Shown: piece after piece, positions 33,794 through 42,276 of the stretch
How the letters are laid out: the number at the start of each line of letters is the position of its first letter
How positions within the stretch are numbered: position 1 is the stretch's first letter
Made by a program: the position numbers and the translations under genes
Notes under the pieces: generated by a model
Told to the model about the DNA's origin: nothing
Database searches by the model: none
The model's input: only the letters and a program-made list of their open reading frames with translations
From: NORP240 sp965222175
GTDB lineage: Bacteria; Pseudomonadota; Gammaproteobacteria; Pseudomonadales; Pseudohongiellaceae
Direction: 5' to 3'
NCBI GenBank assembly: GCA_965222175.1
Contig: OZ244938.1
Coordinates: forward strand, 372,001 to 436,000
DNA length: 64,000 nucleotides

Positions 33794-36232
33794 TCAACTA
33801 AGCTGCACCAGGCCGGTCAGTCGCTTGCTACGCTGTGTTTTCATGGCGCGGCTGTTTTCAACTTCCAGCAGCCCGGAGGCGTGAAAGGCAGTTTCCCGCC
33901 TTTCATCATTGACGTCCCCGTAGAGCGTATTGCGCATGCGTGGTGTCCGCCCGATACTTTTTATAATTTCTTCCATTTTCCGGGGTGGCCACTCCTGCCC
34001 GAAACTGGCCCCGGCAGCCCGGGTTATACTCTCGTTCATCAGCGTTCCACCAAGGTCATTGGCGCCGGCATTGAGACAGGCAATCACGCCTTCCTGACCC
34101 ATTTTCACCCAGGAAGTCTGGATGTTGCGGATCAATCCATGAAACACCAGCCTGGGAACAGCATGCATGAGAACCGCTTCCCGGAAACTTGGTCCGTGAC
34201 GTGATCGGCCCTTCAGGTACATGGGGGCTTCCAGGGCCACGTATGGCAAGGGCACAAACTCGGTAAAACCGCCGGTACGCAGCTGAAGATTTCTGATTGC
34301 CAGCAGGTGGTCCGCCCAGTGACGGGGCTGCTCTATATGGCCGAACATGATAGTGGCAGTGGTGTTGAACCCCACCTCGTGAGCTGCTTCCATGACAGAC
34401 AGCCACTGCCCGGTATTGAGTTTGTCCGGGCAGAGAGTGGCTCTTACTTCGTCATGCAGAATTTCCGCTGCCGTGCCTGGCAACGTGTTCAGTCCGGCCG
34501 CCTGCAGTTGCAGAAGAAAATCCTTGACGGAAAGATTCAGCGTGCTGGCTCCCTGCCATACTTCAAGGGGTGAAAACGCGTGAATGTGCATGGCTGGTGT
34601 GACCGACCTGACGGTTTCCAGGATTTCCAGGTAGGTGTTGCCGGTATAGTCGGGATGTATTCCGCCCTGCATGCAGACTTCTGTCGCCCCCCGCTGCCAG
34701 GCTTCACTGCAGCGACGGGCAATTTCTTCAGCGCTGATATCGTAGGGTTTTCCCCGCAGGTTTTCACTCAGCTTACCTTTTGAAAAGGCACAGAACTGGC
34801 ACTTGAAGTAGCAGACATTGGTGTAATTGATGTTTCGGTTGACTACATAGCTGATTTCTTCGCCGCATGCTTCTCTGCGCAGCCGGTCTGCCTGCTGCAC
34901 TACAAACGTGTATTCCGGGCCTCGGGCTTCGAACAACCTGGTGATGTCTGCTGCAGCAATTGGCCCACCGCTGGCACAACGATCGATAATATCACGCAAG
35001 TCTCCGGGGACATCGGAGTCAGGCAGAATTTTATTTTGTAAAGATAATTCCAGTTTCGGAGCAGGCTTCTGTTCTCCGGGGCTCCAGGTATCCCTTTTTG
35101 CGTAACCCTGACTGTCAGCGTGTTTCATTACCTGGGGTGCCACGCCAGCATCCAGCCATGTTGATGACTGCTGCACGAATTCCGGGTAGACAGTCAGGCG
35201 TTGATCCAGAAACTTGCCTGCTTTAGCCGTCTCGGCAGCCAGCTTCTCCAGGTGTGGCCATGGTGCTTCGGGATTAACGTGATCGGGTGTCAGCGGAGAT
35301 ACACCACCCCAGTCATTAATCCCGGCTGCAACAAGCTGGGGAAGCACTCCGGGACTGAGATTAGGCGGCGCCTGTATATTCATCTGCGCACCAAAAATCA
35401 GTCGGGCAACGGCCAGCGACCACAGCAGCTCTTCCAGGTCCGGCTCCGGTGCGTCAGCCATCAGGGTATCGGGCTTGGCTCGAAAGTTCTGAATTATCAC
35501 TTCCTGGATATGCCCATGGCGCTGGTGCTGGTCACGCAGTGCCAGCAGGGACTCGATTCGTTCCCGACGGCTTTCACCGATACCGATCAGGATCCCCGAG
35601 GTGAACGGCACTTTCGCCTGGCCGGCCAGTTCGATTGTCTGCAGGCGCACCCGGGGTTCCTTGTCCGGCGAGCCGAAATGCGGCATGCCTTTTTCACAAA
35701 GCCGGGGGGAAGCGGATTCCAGCATAATGCCCATGGAGGCGCTGACCGGTCGCAGCATATCGATCTCTTCTGCGGTCATGCAGCCGGCGTTGATGTGAGG
35801 CAACAACCCGGTTTCTTTCCGGACGCGGTCAGCGACGGCCCGAACGTACTCCAGGGTAGTATTGAATCCCATCTGCTGCAGGGCTTCACGGGCCACCCGA
35901 TAGCGCAGTTCAGGTTTCTCCCCAAGGGTAAACAGTGCTTCCTGGCAGCCTGCCCTGGCCGCCTGTGCACACAACGTCAGTACTTCTTCCATGTCCATGT
36001 AGGGAGCAGGGATGTGGCGCGGGGTACGGGCGAACGTGCAGTAATGACACACGTCCCGGCAAAGCTTGGTCAGCGGTATGAAGACCTTGCGCGAGTAGGT
36101 AATCCGATTGCCGTGGGCGGCGTCGCGGAGTAATCCTGCTGCCTCGATCAACTCGGCAGTGGCCGCTGAATCCGCCAGGGACAGTGCCTCGGCGGTACCA
36201 ATAGCCCCGTTGTTTTGACTTTCCTGGACCAA
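33794..36232 (-). CDS. fbiC: Bifunctional FO synthase (CofG-CofH fusion)
   Basis: 812 residues with two radical-SAM domains. The first CxxxCxxC is CRDVCHYC (Cys58, 62, 65, CofG-like) and the second is CYFKCQFC (Cys474, 478, 481, CofH-like, preceded by VVNRNINYTN). The order CofG then CofH is that of actinobacterial FbiC. The enzyme condenses tyrosine with 5-amino-6-ribitylaminouracil to make 7,8-didemethyl-8-hydroxy-5-deazariboflavin (FO), the F420 chromophore. The start is TTG 36232 with GGGAG 6 nt upstream. No other F420 genes are in the window; FO could also serve a deazaflavin photolyase. Confidence 0.93.
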   Translation of the reverse strand: MVQESQNNGAIGTAEALSLADSAATAELIEAAGLLRDAAHGNRITYSRKVFIPLTKLCRDVCHYCTFARTPRHIPAPYMDMEEVLTLCAQAARAGCQEALFTLGEKPELRYRVAREALQQMGFNTTLEYVRAVADRVRKETGLLPHINAGCMTAEEIDMLRPVSASMGIMLESASPRLCEKGMPHFGSPDKEPRVRLQTIELAGQAKVPFTSGILIGIGESRRERIESLLALRDQHQRHGHIQEVIIQNFRAKPDTLMADAPEPDLEELLWSLAVARLIFGAQMNIQAPPNLSPGVLPQLVAAGINDWGGVSPLTPDHVNPEAPWPHLEKLAAETAKAGKFLDQRLTVYPEFVQQSSTWLDAGVAPQVMKHADSQGYAKRDTWSPGEQKPAPKLELSLQNKILPDSDVPGDLRDIIDRCASGGPIAAADITRLFEARGPEYTFVVQQADRLRREACGEEISYVVNRNINYTNVCYFKCQFCAFSKGKLSENLRGKPYDISAEEIARRCSEAWQRGATEVCMQGGIHPDYTGNTYLEILETVRSVTPAMHIHAFSPLEVWQGASTLNLSVKDFLLQLQAAGLNTLPGTAAEILHDEVRATLCPDKLNTGQWLSVMEAAHEVGFNTTATIMFGHIEQPRHWADHLLAIRNLQLRTGGFTEFVPLPYVALEAPMYLKGRSRHGPSFREAVLMHAVPRLVFHGLIRNIQTSWVKMGQEGVIACLNAGANDLGGTLMNESITRAAGASFGQEWPPRKMEEIIKSIGRTPRMRNTLYGDVNDERRETAFHASGLLEVENSRAMKTQRSKRLTGLVQLS

Positions 36233-36389
36233 TTCCTGCTCCCGTAGTAGACGTAGACGCCAATGTTTACCTATCGATGCGCATTACGCAATACATAATC
36301 GGCCAGTGGCGTTACTGGTATTTAAGCGTGTGTTACGTAAACTAGAAATCGCCCGAAACCCGGGCCAGCAGGCTATCCAGGAGTCATTG

Positions 36390-37826
36390 ATGCAGAGCAG
36401 AAAAGTGGACATCGCGATAATTGGTGCAGGCACGGCAGGCATGACCGCCTACCGTGCCGCCAGGGAACACACTGACAGCATAGTAGTCATCGAGTCCGGT
36501 CAGTATGGAACCACCTGTGCCAGGGTAGGCTGCATGCCGAGCAAACTGTTGATTGCCGCGGCCGAAATAGCGCATCAGGTCGACAATGCCCCGGCATTCG
36601 GAATCGACACAGGCAAACGACGGATCGATGGTGTCCGGGTCATGGCCCGGGTCAGGGCTGAAAGAGACCGCTTTGTAGGCTTTGTCCTCGAGGCCGTGAA
36701 GAAGTGGCCGACAGACCACAAGCTCCAGGGTAAAGCCCGCTTTGTCGGACCCGGAGAACTGGTGGTGAATGACCACACCAGTGTGACCGCCAAACGGATC
36801 ATCATTGCCACGGGTTCCAGCCCGTCCGTTCCGCCACCTTGGTACGACCTCGGCGACCGTCTCCTGGTCAATGACGATATTTTTGCCTGGGATGACCTGC
36901 CGGAATCCATCGCCGTCGTGGGTTCCGGTGTCATCGGCATGGAGCTGGGTCAGGCGCTGGCCCGCCTGGGGGTCAGGACGCAGTTGTTTGGCGTTGGCAA
37001 CCGTTTCGGCCCGGTATCGGACCCGGTGGTAAATGCCGAGGTTGCTTCATTTCTTGGGGCGGAGCTCAGACTGTCGGCGGATGCAATTGTTGAGCAGGTC
37101 GACCGGACTGAGCGCGGGGTTGCAATTACCTACAGGGAGAATGACGAATCCTACTCCGTGGAAGCCGATTACCTGCTGGCAGCCACCGGTCGAAAGTCAA
37201 ACCTGGAAGAACTGGACCTGCCCGCTGCCGGTATCAGCGTCGATGACAGGGGAATCCCGGCGTTTGATGTTGCGACAGGGCAGATTGAGGATTCACCGGT
37301 TTTCATCGCCGGTGACTGCAGTGCCGCCCATCCCCTGCTGCACGAAGCAGCCGATGACGGAAATATTGCAGGAGATAATGCCGGCCGTTTTCCGGACGTC
37401 AGGGTCCGCCCGCGCCGGGCGCCACTTTCCATTATTTTCACTGAGCCACAGATTGTCCTGGCCGGGGCGACCTACCGTGAGTTAAACGCATCCGGCTGCC
37501 GCTTTGCCATTGGCGAGGCCAGTTTCGAAGACCAGGGACGCAGTCGCGTCATCGGGAAGAACCGTGGAGTGGTCAGGGTCTATGGTGAACAGGGCTCGGG
37601 CCTGTTTCTCGGTGCGGAAATGGCCGGTCCAGCTGCTGAACATCTGGGCCACCTGTTGTCCTGGGCCTGTCAACATCGCCTGACAGTGCAGCAGATGCTG
37701 GACAGTCCTTACTACCATCCGGTCATCGAGGAGGGGTTGCGCACCGCCCTGCGACGCCTTAACCGCGAGTTGCATATGGGGCCTGTCCCGGCGGAAAGAT
37801 GCCTGGATTGTGGACCCGGCGCCTGA
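36390..37826 (+). CDS. Dihydrolipoyl-dehydrogenase-like flavoprotein disulfide reductase
   Basis: 478 residues from ATG 36390 (AGGAG 6 nt upstream; the frame is open from 36306). FAD motif IAIIGAGTAGMTAYRAA, redox disulfide TTCARVGCMPSK, NAD motif VVGSGVIGMELGQAL, FIAGDCSAAHPLLHEAADDG, and the C-terminal interface SPYYHPVIEEG with His and Glu in place for thiol chemistry. These fit the lipoamide dehydrogenase branch. The tail ends in CLDCGPGA, an extra CxxC not usual for E3 proteins. It is divergent from fbiC and has no dehydrogenase complex genes beside it, so the substrate disulfide may not be lipoamide. Confidence 0.82.
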   Translation: MQSRKVDIAIIGAGTAGMTAYRAAREHTDSIVVIESGQYGTTCARVGCMPSKLLIAAAEIAHQVDNAPAFGIDTGKRRIDGVRVMARVRAERDRFVGFVLEAVKKWPTDHKLQGKARFVGPGELVVNDHTSVTAKRIIIATGSSPSVPPPWYDLGDRLLVNDDIFAWDDLPESIAVVGSGVIGMELGQALARLGVRTQLFGVGNRFGPVSDPVVNAEVASFLGAELRLSADAIVEQVDRTERGVAITYRENDESYSVEADYLLAATGRKSNLEELDLPAAGISVDDRGIPAFDVATGQIEDSPVFIAGDCSAAHPLLHEAADDGNIAGDNAGRFPDVRVRPRRAPLSIIFTEPQIVLAGATYRELNASGCRFAIGEASFEDQGRSRVIGKNRGVVRVYGEQGSGLFLGAEMAGPAAEHLGHLLSWACQHRLTVQQMLDSPYYHPVIEEGLRTALRRLNRELHMGPVPAERCLDCGPGA

Positions 37827-37933
37827 CGGAAATTCCGGTAGCCAGGCCCCGAACAATCGAATAATCCCCGTGCTGCCCCTGGGGTCTGCCGTGACAGGGT
37901 GTTGACGGGATCGGTGGGACGGCAGCTCAGCCG

Positions 37934-38743
37934 TTATTGATTCTGCATGGGATGATCCACCAGTCCGGCAGCGTGTTGCGGAGCCTGGCCGGCCGCGGTA
38001 ATCGGTTTATGACGTGTTGTAAACTTTGTGGTCTGAAACTGGCGGTATTTGCGAAACGAATACTCCGCATGATTAAGTGCGAGTTTCAAGCCCAGCATAC
38101 CGTGTAGAAACCCAAGCCGCAGAACAAGCTTGTTCAGCAGGGTGTATAAAAAGTTCAATACGGCCCGCGGCAGATTCGCCTGTCGGTCGGAGAGCTCGGC
38201 AAACTCCCGAAAAGCAGCCCGCATTTCCGCCAGGTTTTCGTAGGAATAATGATTCAGTGGATGGCTGAGCCTGGGACAGTTTTCCCTGCAATTGAGCTTG
38301 ACGCTTTCGTGCACCCTGGCATCAGAAAATTTGCCAAGTGACTTGCGGAACAGGCGAAGCTGGTAATCCGGATAATAGCCGCCCCAGCGAATGAACTTGT
38401 CACCCAGAAAAAGTTTCCTGGCAATTCGATACGCAGGCGCCTGGAAATCAAGGTCTCTAATCTCGTCGATCAGATCATCCGGGATCACCTCGTCTGAATC
38501 GACGCTCATTACCCACTCGTTTTCGCATTTCGACAGGGCAACGTTTTTCTGCCTGCCATAGCCCAGCCAGTCCTGGTGGTAGATTCTGTCGGTGAATCGA
38601 CGGGCAATCTCCAGCGTGGCATCGGTGCTGCCGGAATCCACCACGATAATCTCGTCCGCGATTTTCGCTACCTGTTCCAGGCAGGCACCGATAATTCTCT
38701 CTTCGTCCTGGCAGATAATGAAAACTGAAAGTGGCGGGTTCAT
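37934..38743 (-). CDS. Family 2 glycosyltransferase (WaaE-like)
   Basis: 269 residues. LSVFIICQDEERIIGACLEQV and EIIVVDSGSTDATLEIARRF form the nucleotide-binding half, and MSVDSDEVIP carries the DxD. HQDWLGYGRQKNVAL and LFLGDKFIRWGGYYPDYQLRLFRKS are typical of WaaE/KdtX-like lipopolysaccharide core glucosyltransferases. Probable role is in surface polysaccharide; the sugar is unknown. Confidence 0.85.
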   Translation of the reverse strand: MNPPLSVFIICQDEERIIGACLEQVAKIADEIIVVDSGSTDATLEIARRFTDRIYHQDWLGYGRQKNVALSKCENEWVMSVDSDEVIPDDLIDEIRDLDFQAPAYRIARKLFLGDKFIRWGGYYPDYQLRLFRKSLGKFSDARVHESVKLNCRENCPRLSHPLNHYSYENLAEMRAAFREFAELSDRQANLPRAVLNFLYTLLNKLVLRLGFLHGMLGLKLALNHAEYSFRKYRQFQTTKFTTRHKPITAAGQAPQHAAGLVDHPMQNQ

Positions 38744-39111
38744 AGGGGCTAAGATCAGGGCTGAGACCGTAGATTCTTGTTATTTTTCAGGGTCCGGCAG
38801 GCAGTGTTCGCGGATCAGCGGGGTCTGCTTGCAGGCTGATTTACTTTACTGCTCCGTGACACCGGTTAAAAGCCGTCTTCTGTCAGATCCTGATACCAGG
38901 GTTATCGGGCACCACAGCCGGTAATTCAATCGGGTTTCCGCCAGTTTGAACAGCAAGGAATCCAAGCTGCCGGCATGGACCGGGAAACCAGCCTGTCGAT
39001 ATGTCGTTATACAGGCTCCGGCCGGGAGACAATCTACGGATAATCTGTCTGGTATCAGGTCCCCGAGGCGGATCCTTTTGCCTTCAGGGACAGTCGCTTG
39101 ATCAGTTTAAT

Positions 39112-39140
39112 TGGTGCCCAGGAGAGGACTTGAACATCTC
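39112..39140 (-). repeat. tRNA 3'-end fragment, probable att site of the island
   Basis: Read on the minus strand this is a tRNA T-loop (TTCAAGT), the 3' T-stem (CCTCT), the acceptor strand CCTGGGC, the discriminator A and an encoded CCA. The T-loop TTCAAGTC with a GCCCAGG-type acceptor suggests tRNA-Leu. The matching 5' T-stem is already imperfect (AGATG against CCTCT) and the D and anticodon arms are absent, so it is a fragment, not a gene. Orientation fits attR: chromosome to the left, island to the right, intact tRNA expected beyond the right edge. Confidence 0.7.
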
Positions 39141-39337
39141 CGGATGCCAACATTTCATTAATAAATACAATACGTTACCGGCTATTTCCTGTTTTGAGTT
39201 CCACCTGCGTTCCACATATCAAACCGCGTACTTCGTAAAAAACGGCGGAGCGCTGTTTGTCCCTATATTTCAAGGTGTAAACAAAAAATCCAAGTCAAGG
39301 CTTTGCCGGGGCAGAATGCTACCAGACTTAGCTCATA

Positions 39338-39487
39338 TCTCCACGCGTTTTTTGCCGCCGGGTTGAAGCGAATTTCAGCGGCGGCGAGATCTCCAGCAAT
39401 GGCGTGTTGCTTCAGCGACAGGCCCGTGAACGGATTAGTTTAACCCAGGCGGTAGCTAAGGTTGTTGAATTGCATGCTCGATGGCCA
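39338..39487 (+). pseudogene. IS1380-family transposase N-terminal remnant
   Basis: In one frame the DNA reads SPRVFCRRVEANFSGG, then EISSNGVLLQRQARERISL and TQAVAKVVEL, which matches the N-terminus of IS1380 (DDE group 1) transposases. Homology stops after about 50 codons and the frame ends shortly afterwards; no start codon or DDE core remains. It marks past insertion-sequence activity at the island edge. Confidence 0.65.
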
Positions 39488-39708
39488 CATTTGTATTGAA
39501 AAGTTGACCCCCCTACACACAGCTGATGCCGTGCGATTGGAGTTTAGGTGGGTTAGTTTGCAGGCATAATACCTTGCGGCCTTTCTGTAGCCCGAGTTTA
39601 TCTCCGCTTACCATTAATAGGTATTTCCTTTTGTGAATAGCTTTGGTCAAAGTATATTCAAAACAATTAATCCCATACTAATCCGAATCTAAGAATTTGC
39701 TGCACTCG

Positions 39709-41121
39709 CTACCCCGCACAACAGGATAGCTTACTCACATCCCTGCTAAAACCTTGAGCGGCCAACTTCAGTCCTTCGACAGCTGTCAGATAGGGAAAGA
39801 GCGTGTCTCCGAGCTCAGTTGTTGTGAGTCCAGCTTTCAATGCCATTACAATAGTCTGAATACTTTCGCCGGCCTCGGGTGCCAAAATAGTAGCTCCTAA
39901 AATCCTCTTCGTACTGCTTTCAGCGATTAGCTTGATGAATCCACGTGATTTTCGGGAAGTTATAAATCTCGGCACGTTGTCGAGGCTGACAGTGCTGGTT
40001 TCTACAGCTAATCCATTGGCGGTTGCCTGTGATTCTGTCAATCCAACCGTTGCAAACTGTGGATCCGTAAATACCACTGAGGGCATTGAATCATTGCTAT
40101 AAATCTCTGTGTTGCCGTTTAGCGCATTTCTTGCGGCCAGTTTGGCTCCATAGGCTGCCATGTAAACAAACATGTCTGAACCGGTTACATCTCCTGCGGC
40201 ATAAACTTCAGCATTTGTAGTTTGCATGTATAAGTCTACTTTTACGCCGCCCACCGCATTGACCTCGATGCCCGCTTTTTCCAGATGCAGTGCTCTGACA
40301 TTGGGTTTACGGCCTGATGCCGCTAACACACTTTCAGTCTCGATTACCTGATCACCTTCTGCAGTACGGCAAACCAGCTTGATTAAATTCCCTTCCATTT
40401 TGATTTCCTGGTAGCCAACACCCTCACAAACCGTAATCCCTTCTTCGCGAAATTGATCTGCCAGTACAGTACTGACAAGCGGATCTGACGCAGGTAACAA
40501 TCGGCTGCGGCAACAGATTGTGACCTTTACTCCAGCCCGACAGAACATTTGCCCCAGTTCACAGCCAATGACACCACCACCTATAACAAGAAGAGATTGG
40601 GGCAAACTCTCAAGTTCCAGAGCCTGGGTACTGTCTAAAACCGGTATGCTTTGGATTCCGTTGATTGGTGGTAATGCAGATGAAGATCCGGTTGTAATAA
40701 TCACTTTTTTGGGGCGATATACCTTGCCCGCGACTACCAATTCCGTACTTGTATTTCCAGTGAATTGAGCCTGCCCAGGGATAAATGAAATATTTGGGTA
40801 TAGGAGAAGCAAGTCTTCATATTTTGCTTTGCGCAATCGATCAACTAACTGCTGTTTTTGTCGAATCAGGGCTTGCCAGTCGACCATTCTGGCAGTTCCA
40901 TTCACTCCATCGAAACGGCTGGCATCCTTGCTAATCTGTATAGATTCCATCGCCCGAATAAGTGTTTTGGATGGTACACAGCCCACATTGACACAAGTGC
41001 CGCCTATAGTTCCGTTTCCGGCAATTACTACGGTTGCCCCAGCTTCTGCTGCCGTTATTGCCGCGGAAAATCCTGCCGATCCGGCACCTATAACTAACAA
41101 GTCAGGTGTTGAGTCCTTCAT
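39709..41121 (-). CDS. merA: Mercuric reductase without N-terminal HMA domain
   Basis: 470 residues. FAD motif VIGAGSAGFSAAI, active-site disulfide GTCVNVGCVPSK (Cys43/Cys48), NAD motif VIGGGVIGCELGQMF, VYAAGDVTGSDMFVYMAA, and the C-terminal vicinal pair LSCCAG (Cys467/Cys468) that delivers Hg(II) to the active site. It reduces Hg(II) to volatile Hg(0) in the cytoplasm with NADPH. The NmerA metal-binding domain found in many MerA proteins is missing. It is the last gene of merTPFA, 28 bp after merF. Confidence 0.96.
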   Translation of the reverse strand: MKDSTPDLLVIGAGSAGFSAAITAAEAGATVVIAGNGTIGGTCVNVGCVPSKTLIRAMESIQISKDASRFDGVNGTARMVDWQALIRQKQQLVDRLRKAKYEDLLLLYPNISFIPGQAQFTGNTSTELVVAGKVYRPKKVIITTGSSSALPPINGIQSIPVLDSTQALELESLPQSLLVIGGGVIGCELGQMFCRAGVKVTICCRSRLLPASDPLVSTVLADQFREEGITVCEGVGYQEIKMEGNLIKLVCRTAEGDQVIETESVLAASGRKPNVRALHLEKAGIEVNAVGGVKVDLYMQTTNAEVYAAGDVTGSDMFVYMAAYGAKLAARNALNGNTEIYSNDSMPSVVFTDPQFATVGLTESQATANGLAVETSTVSLDNVPRFITSRKSRGFIKLIAESSTKRILGATILAPEAGESIQTIVMALKAGLTTTELGDTLFPYLTAVEGLKLAAQGFSRDVSKLSCCAG

Positions 41122-41149
41122 AAGTAGTGATCCTGTTTACAATCATCCT

Positions 41150-41383
41150 TTACTGTTCAATGTTAGTGATTGTGCCATTGCGACTTCGCTTGAATTTCAA
41201 CAGTGCAAAAGCTGTTAAAACTATAAAAAACGCCAGTGCGGGGAACAGCACATAATCCAGGTAACCGGTAAGATACGACAGCCCTACAACGCCAAGCAGA
41301 ATTACAAGCACAGGCGTGAAGCAGCACAGGGCTGCTATCACGGTTCCTACTATTCCCAGGCGTAATAATGTCTTTTCTTTCAT
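41150..41383 (-). CDS. merF: Mercury transporter MerF
   Basis: 77 residues, two membrane helices. LLRLGIVGTVIAALCCFTPVL carries the vicinal Cys20-Cys21 Hg-binding pair and LVILLGVVGLSYLTGYLDYVLFPAL (two parts) is typical MerF. The second vicinal cysteine pair usual near the C-terminus is absent. It brings Hg(II) across the inner membrane to MerA. Gap to merP is 7 bp. Confidence 0.92.
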   Translation of the reverse strand: MKEKTLLRLGIVGTVIAALCCFTPVLVILLGVVGLSYLTGYLDYVLFPALAFFIVLTAFALLKFKRSRNGTITNIEQ

Positions 41384-41390
41384 GAAGGCA

Positions 41391-41729
41391 TCATGAAACA
41401 GGTTTGGCAGGATAGCCTACATTGGTCGACGCAGCACCAATTTGCTCTGGCGATGCTTTAGTAGGATCGAACACTACGGTCGCAGTCTTGGTGTCGTAGT
41501 CCACGACAACTGCTTTTACGCCGCTAACCTGCTCCATTGCCTTGCGAACGGTTATTGGACACATCGCGCAATACATATTTTCCACGTTAAACGTGGCAGT
41601 GTTTTCTTCCGCGATCGTTTGGGCACTCGTGTTGTTTTCTCCCTGTTGCGCAGGATTGAGTGCCAGCGTAGTGATGCCGCTAATGGCAATAATTGTCAAA
41701 GCAGAAAAGGTAACAAGTATACGTTTCAT
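41391..41729 (-). CDS. merP: Periplasmic mercury-binding protein MerP
   Basis: 112 residues from ATG 41729; the frame is open further upstream, overlapping merT, but MKRILVTFSALTIIAISG is the signal peptide. The HMA domain has MYCAMCPITVRKAM with Cys54/Cys57 and ends with IGAASTNVGYPAK. A linker of about 20 residues rich in N, T and E precedes the domain. MerP binds Hg(II) in the periplasm and passes it to MerT/MerF. Confidence 0.94.
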   Translation of the reverse strand: MKRILVTFSALTIIAISGITTLALNPAQQGENNTSAQTIAEENTATFNVENMYCAMCPITVRKAMEQVSGVKAVVVDYDTKTATVVFDPTKASPEQIGAASTNVGYPAKPVS

Positions 41730-41743
41730 GATTTTCACTCCTA

Positions 41744-42139
41744 CTAATAGAACAATGGGGCCCAGTAATTTACAGTTGCTGAGAGCAGTGCAATTACGGT
41801 GGCAATCCAGAGAGCTGATTGAGTAACGAGACCCGACACCGGGCGCGCGCAATAACTCCCGTCGTCACAAGCCGGTTTCGGCTTGAAGTAGACGTGCCAG
41901 AAACCTGTTGCCAACACCAATCCCGTCACTGAGAGGAATAATGGCTTGTAGGGTTCCAGCGCGGTTAAGCTGCCAATCCATGAACCGGAAATGCCCAGCG
42001 ATACCAGGACCAGGGGTACGATGCAGCATGACGATGCAACCAGCGCACTGATAACACTCCCTGTTGCGAACAGCTTTTCGTGGTTACGGCCCTCACTCTG
42101 ATTCGATTGAATCTCGACTCTTTCGTGATAGTAATTCAA
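41744..42139 (-). CDS. merT: Mercury transporter MerT
   Basis: 131 residues from TTG 42139, with GGAG 6 nt upstream. The frame opens at 42211, but that start lies inside the mer operator, so it cannot be transcribed from the mer promoter. Three helices: SVISALVASSCCIVPLVLVSLG with the vicinal Cys pair, a middle helix, a loop CDDGSYCARP with the second pair, and a last helix. It imports Hg(II) from MerP to the cytoplasmic reductase. First gene of merTPFA. Confidence 0.92.
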   Translation of the reverse strand: MNYYHERVEIQSNQSEGRNHEKLFATGSVISALVASSCCIVPLVLVSLGISGSWIGSLTALEPYKPLFLSVTGLVLATGFWHVYFKPKPACDDGSYCARPVSGLVTQSALWIATVIALLSATVNYWAPLFY

Positions 42140-42191
42140 ATTTATCTCCGATATTCGCGAACTGCAGTTGACTGGTTCCGCGATTGAAGAG

Positions 42192-42222
42192 ACTATAAAC
42201 CCTGTAGCCAATACAGGGTCAA
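42192..42222 (-). promoter_or_regulatory. mer promoter with MerR operator
   Basis: On the minus strand: -35 TTGACC (42217-42222), a 19-bp spacer, -10 TATAGT (42192-42197). The spacer holds the dyad CCCTGTA-N5-TACAGGG (42200-42218). A 19-bp spacer with a dyad is the hallmark of MerR activation by DNA untwisting. It faces merTPFA and lies 54 bp from the divergent merR start. Confidence 0.92.
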
Positions 42223-42276
42223 GGGATTTTTAGCGAGAAATTTTAGATTAACAAGAAGCCATTTAGAGGGCAGGTA

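Larger units (their letters stand above)
38744..39708. other. Junction region between backbone and metal island
   Basis: About 965 bp without an intact gene. Base composition shifts from GC-rich on the left to AT-rich on the right. It contains the tRNA 3'-end fragment and the IS1380 transposase remnant listed separately. A 121-codon open frame at 39001 runs over the tRNA fragment and is not credible as a gene. The last 200 bp before merA are AT-rich with no recognised element. Confidence 0.6.

Noticed and set aside
39001..39366. 121-codon open frame in the junction region
   Set aside because: It crosses the tRNA fragment, has no ribosome site, and its translation shows no domain or normal amino-acid composition.
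42140..42211. Longer MerT start at 42211
   Set aside because: That start codon lies inside the MerR operator and upstream of the likely transcription start; TTG 42139 has a good ribosome site.
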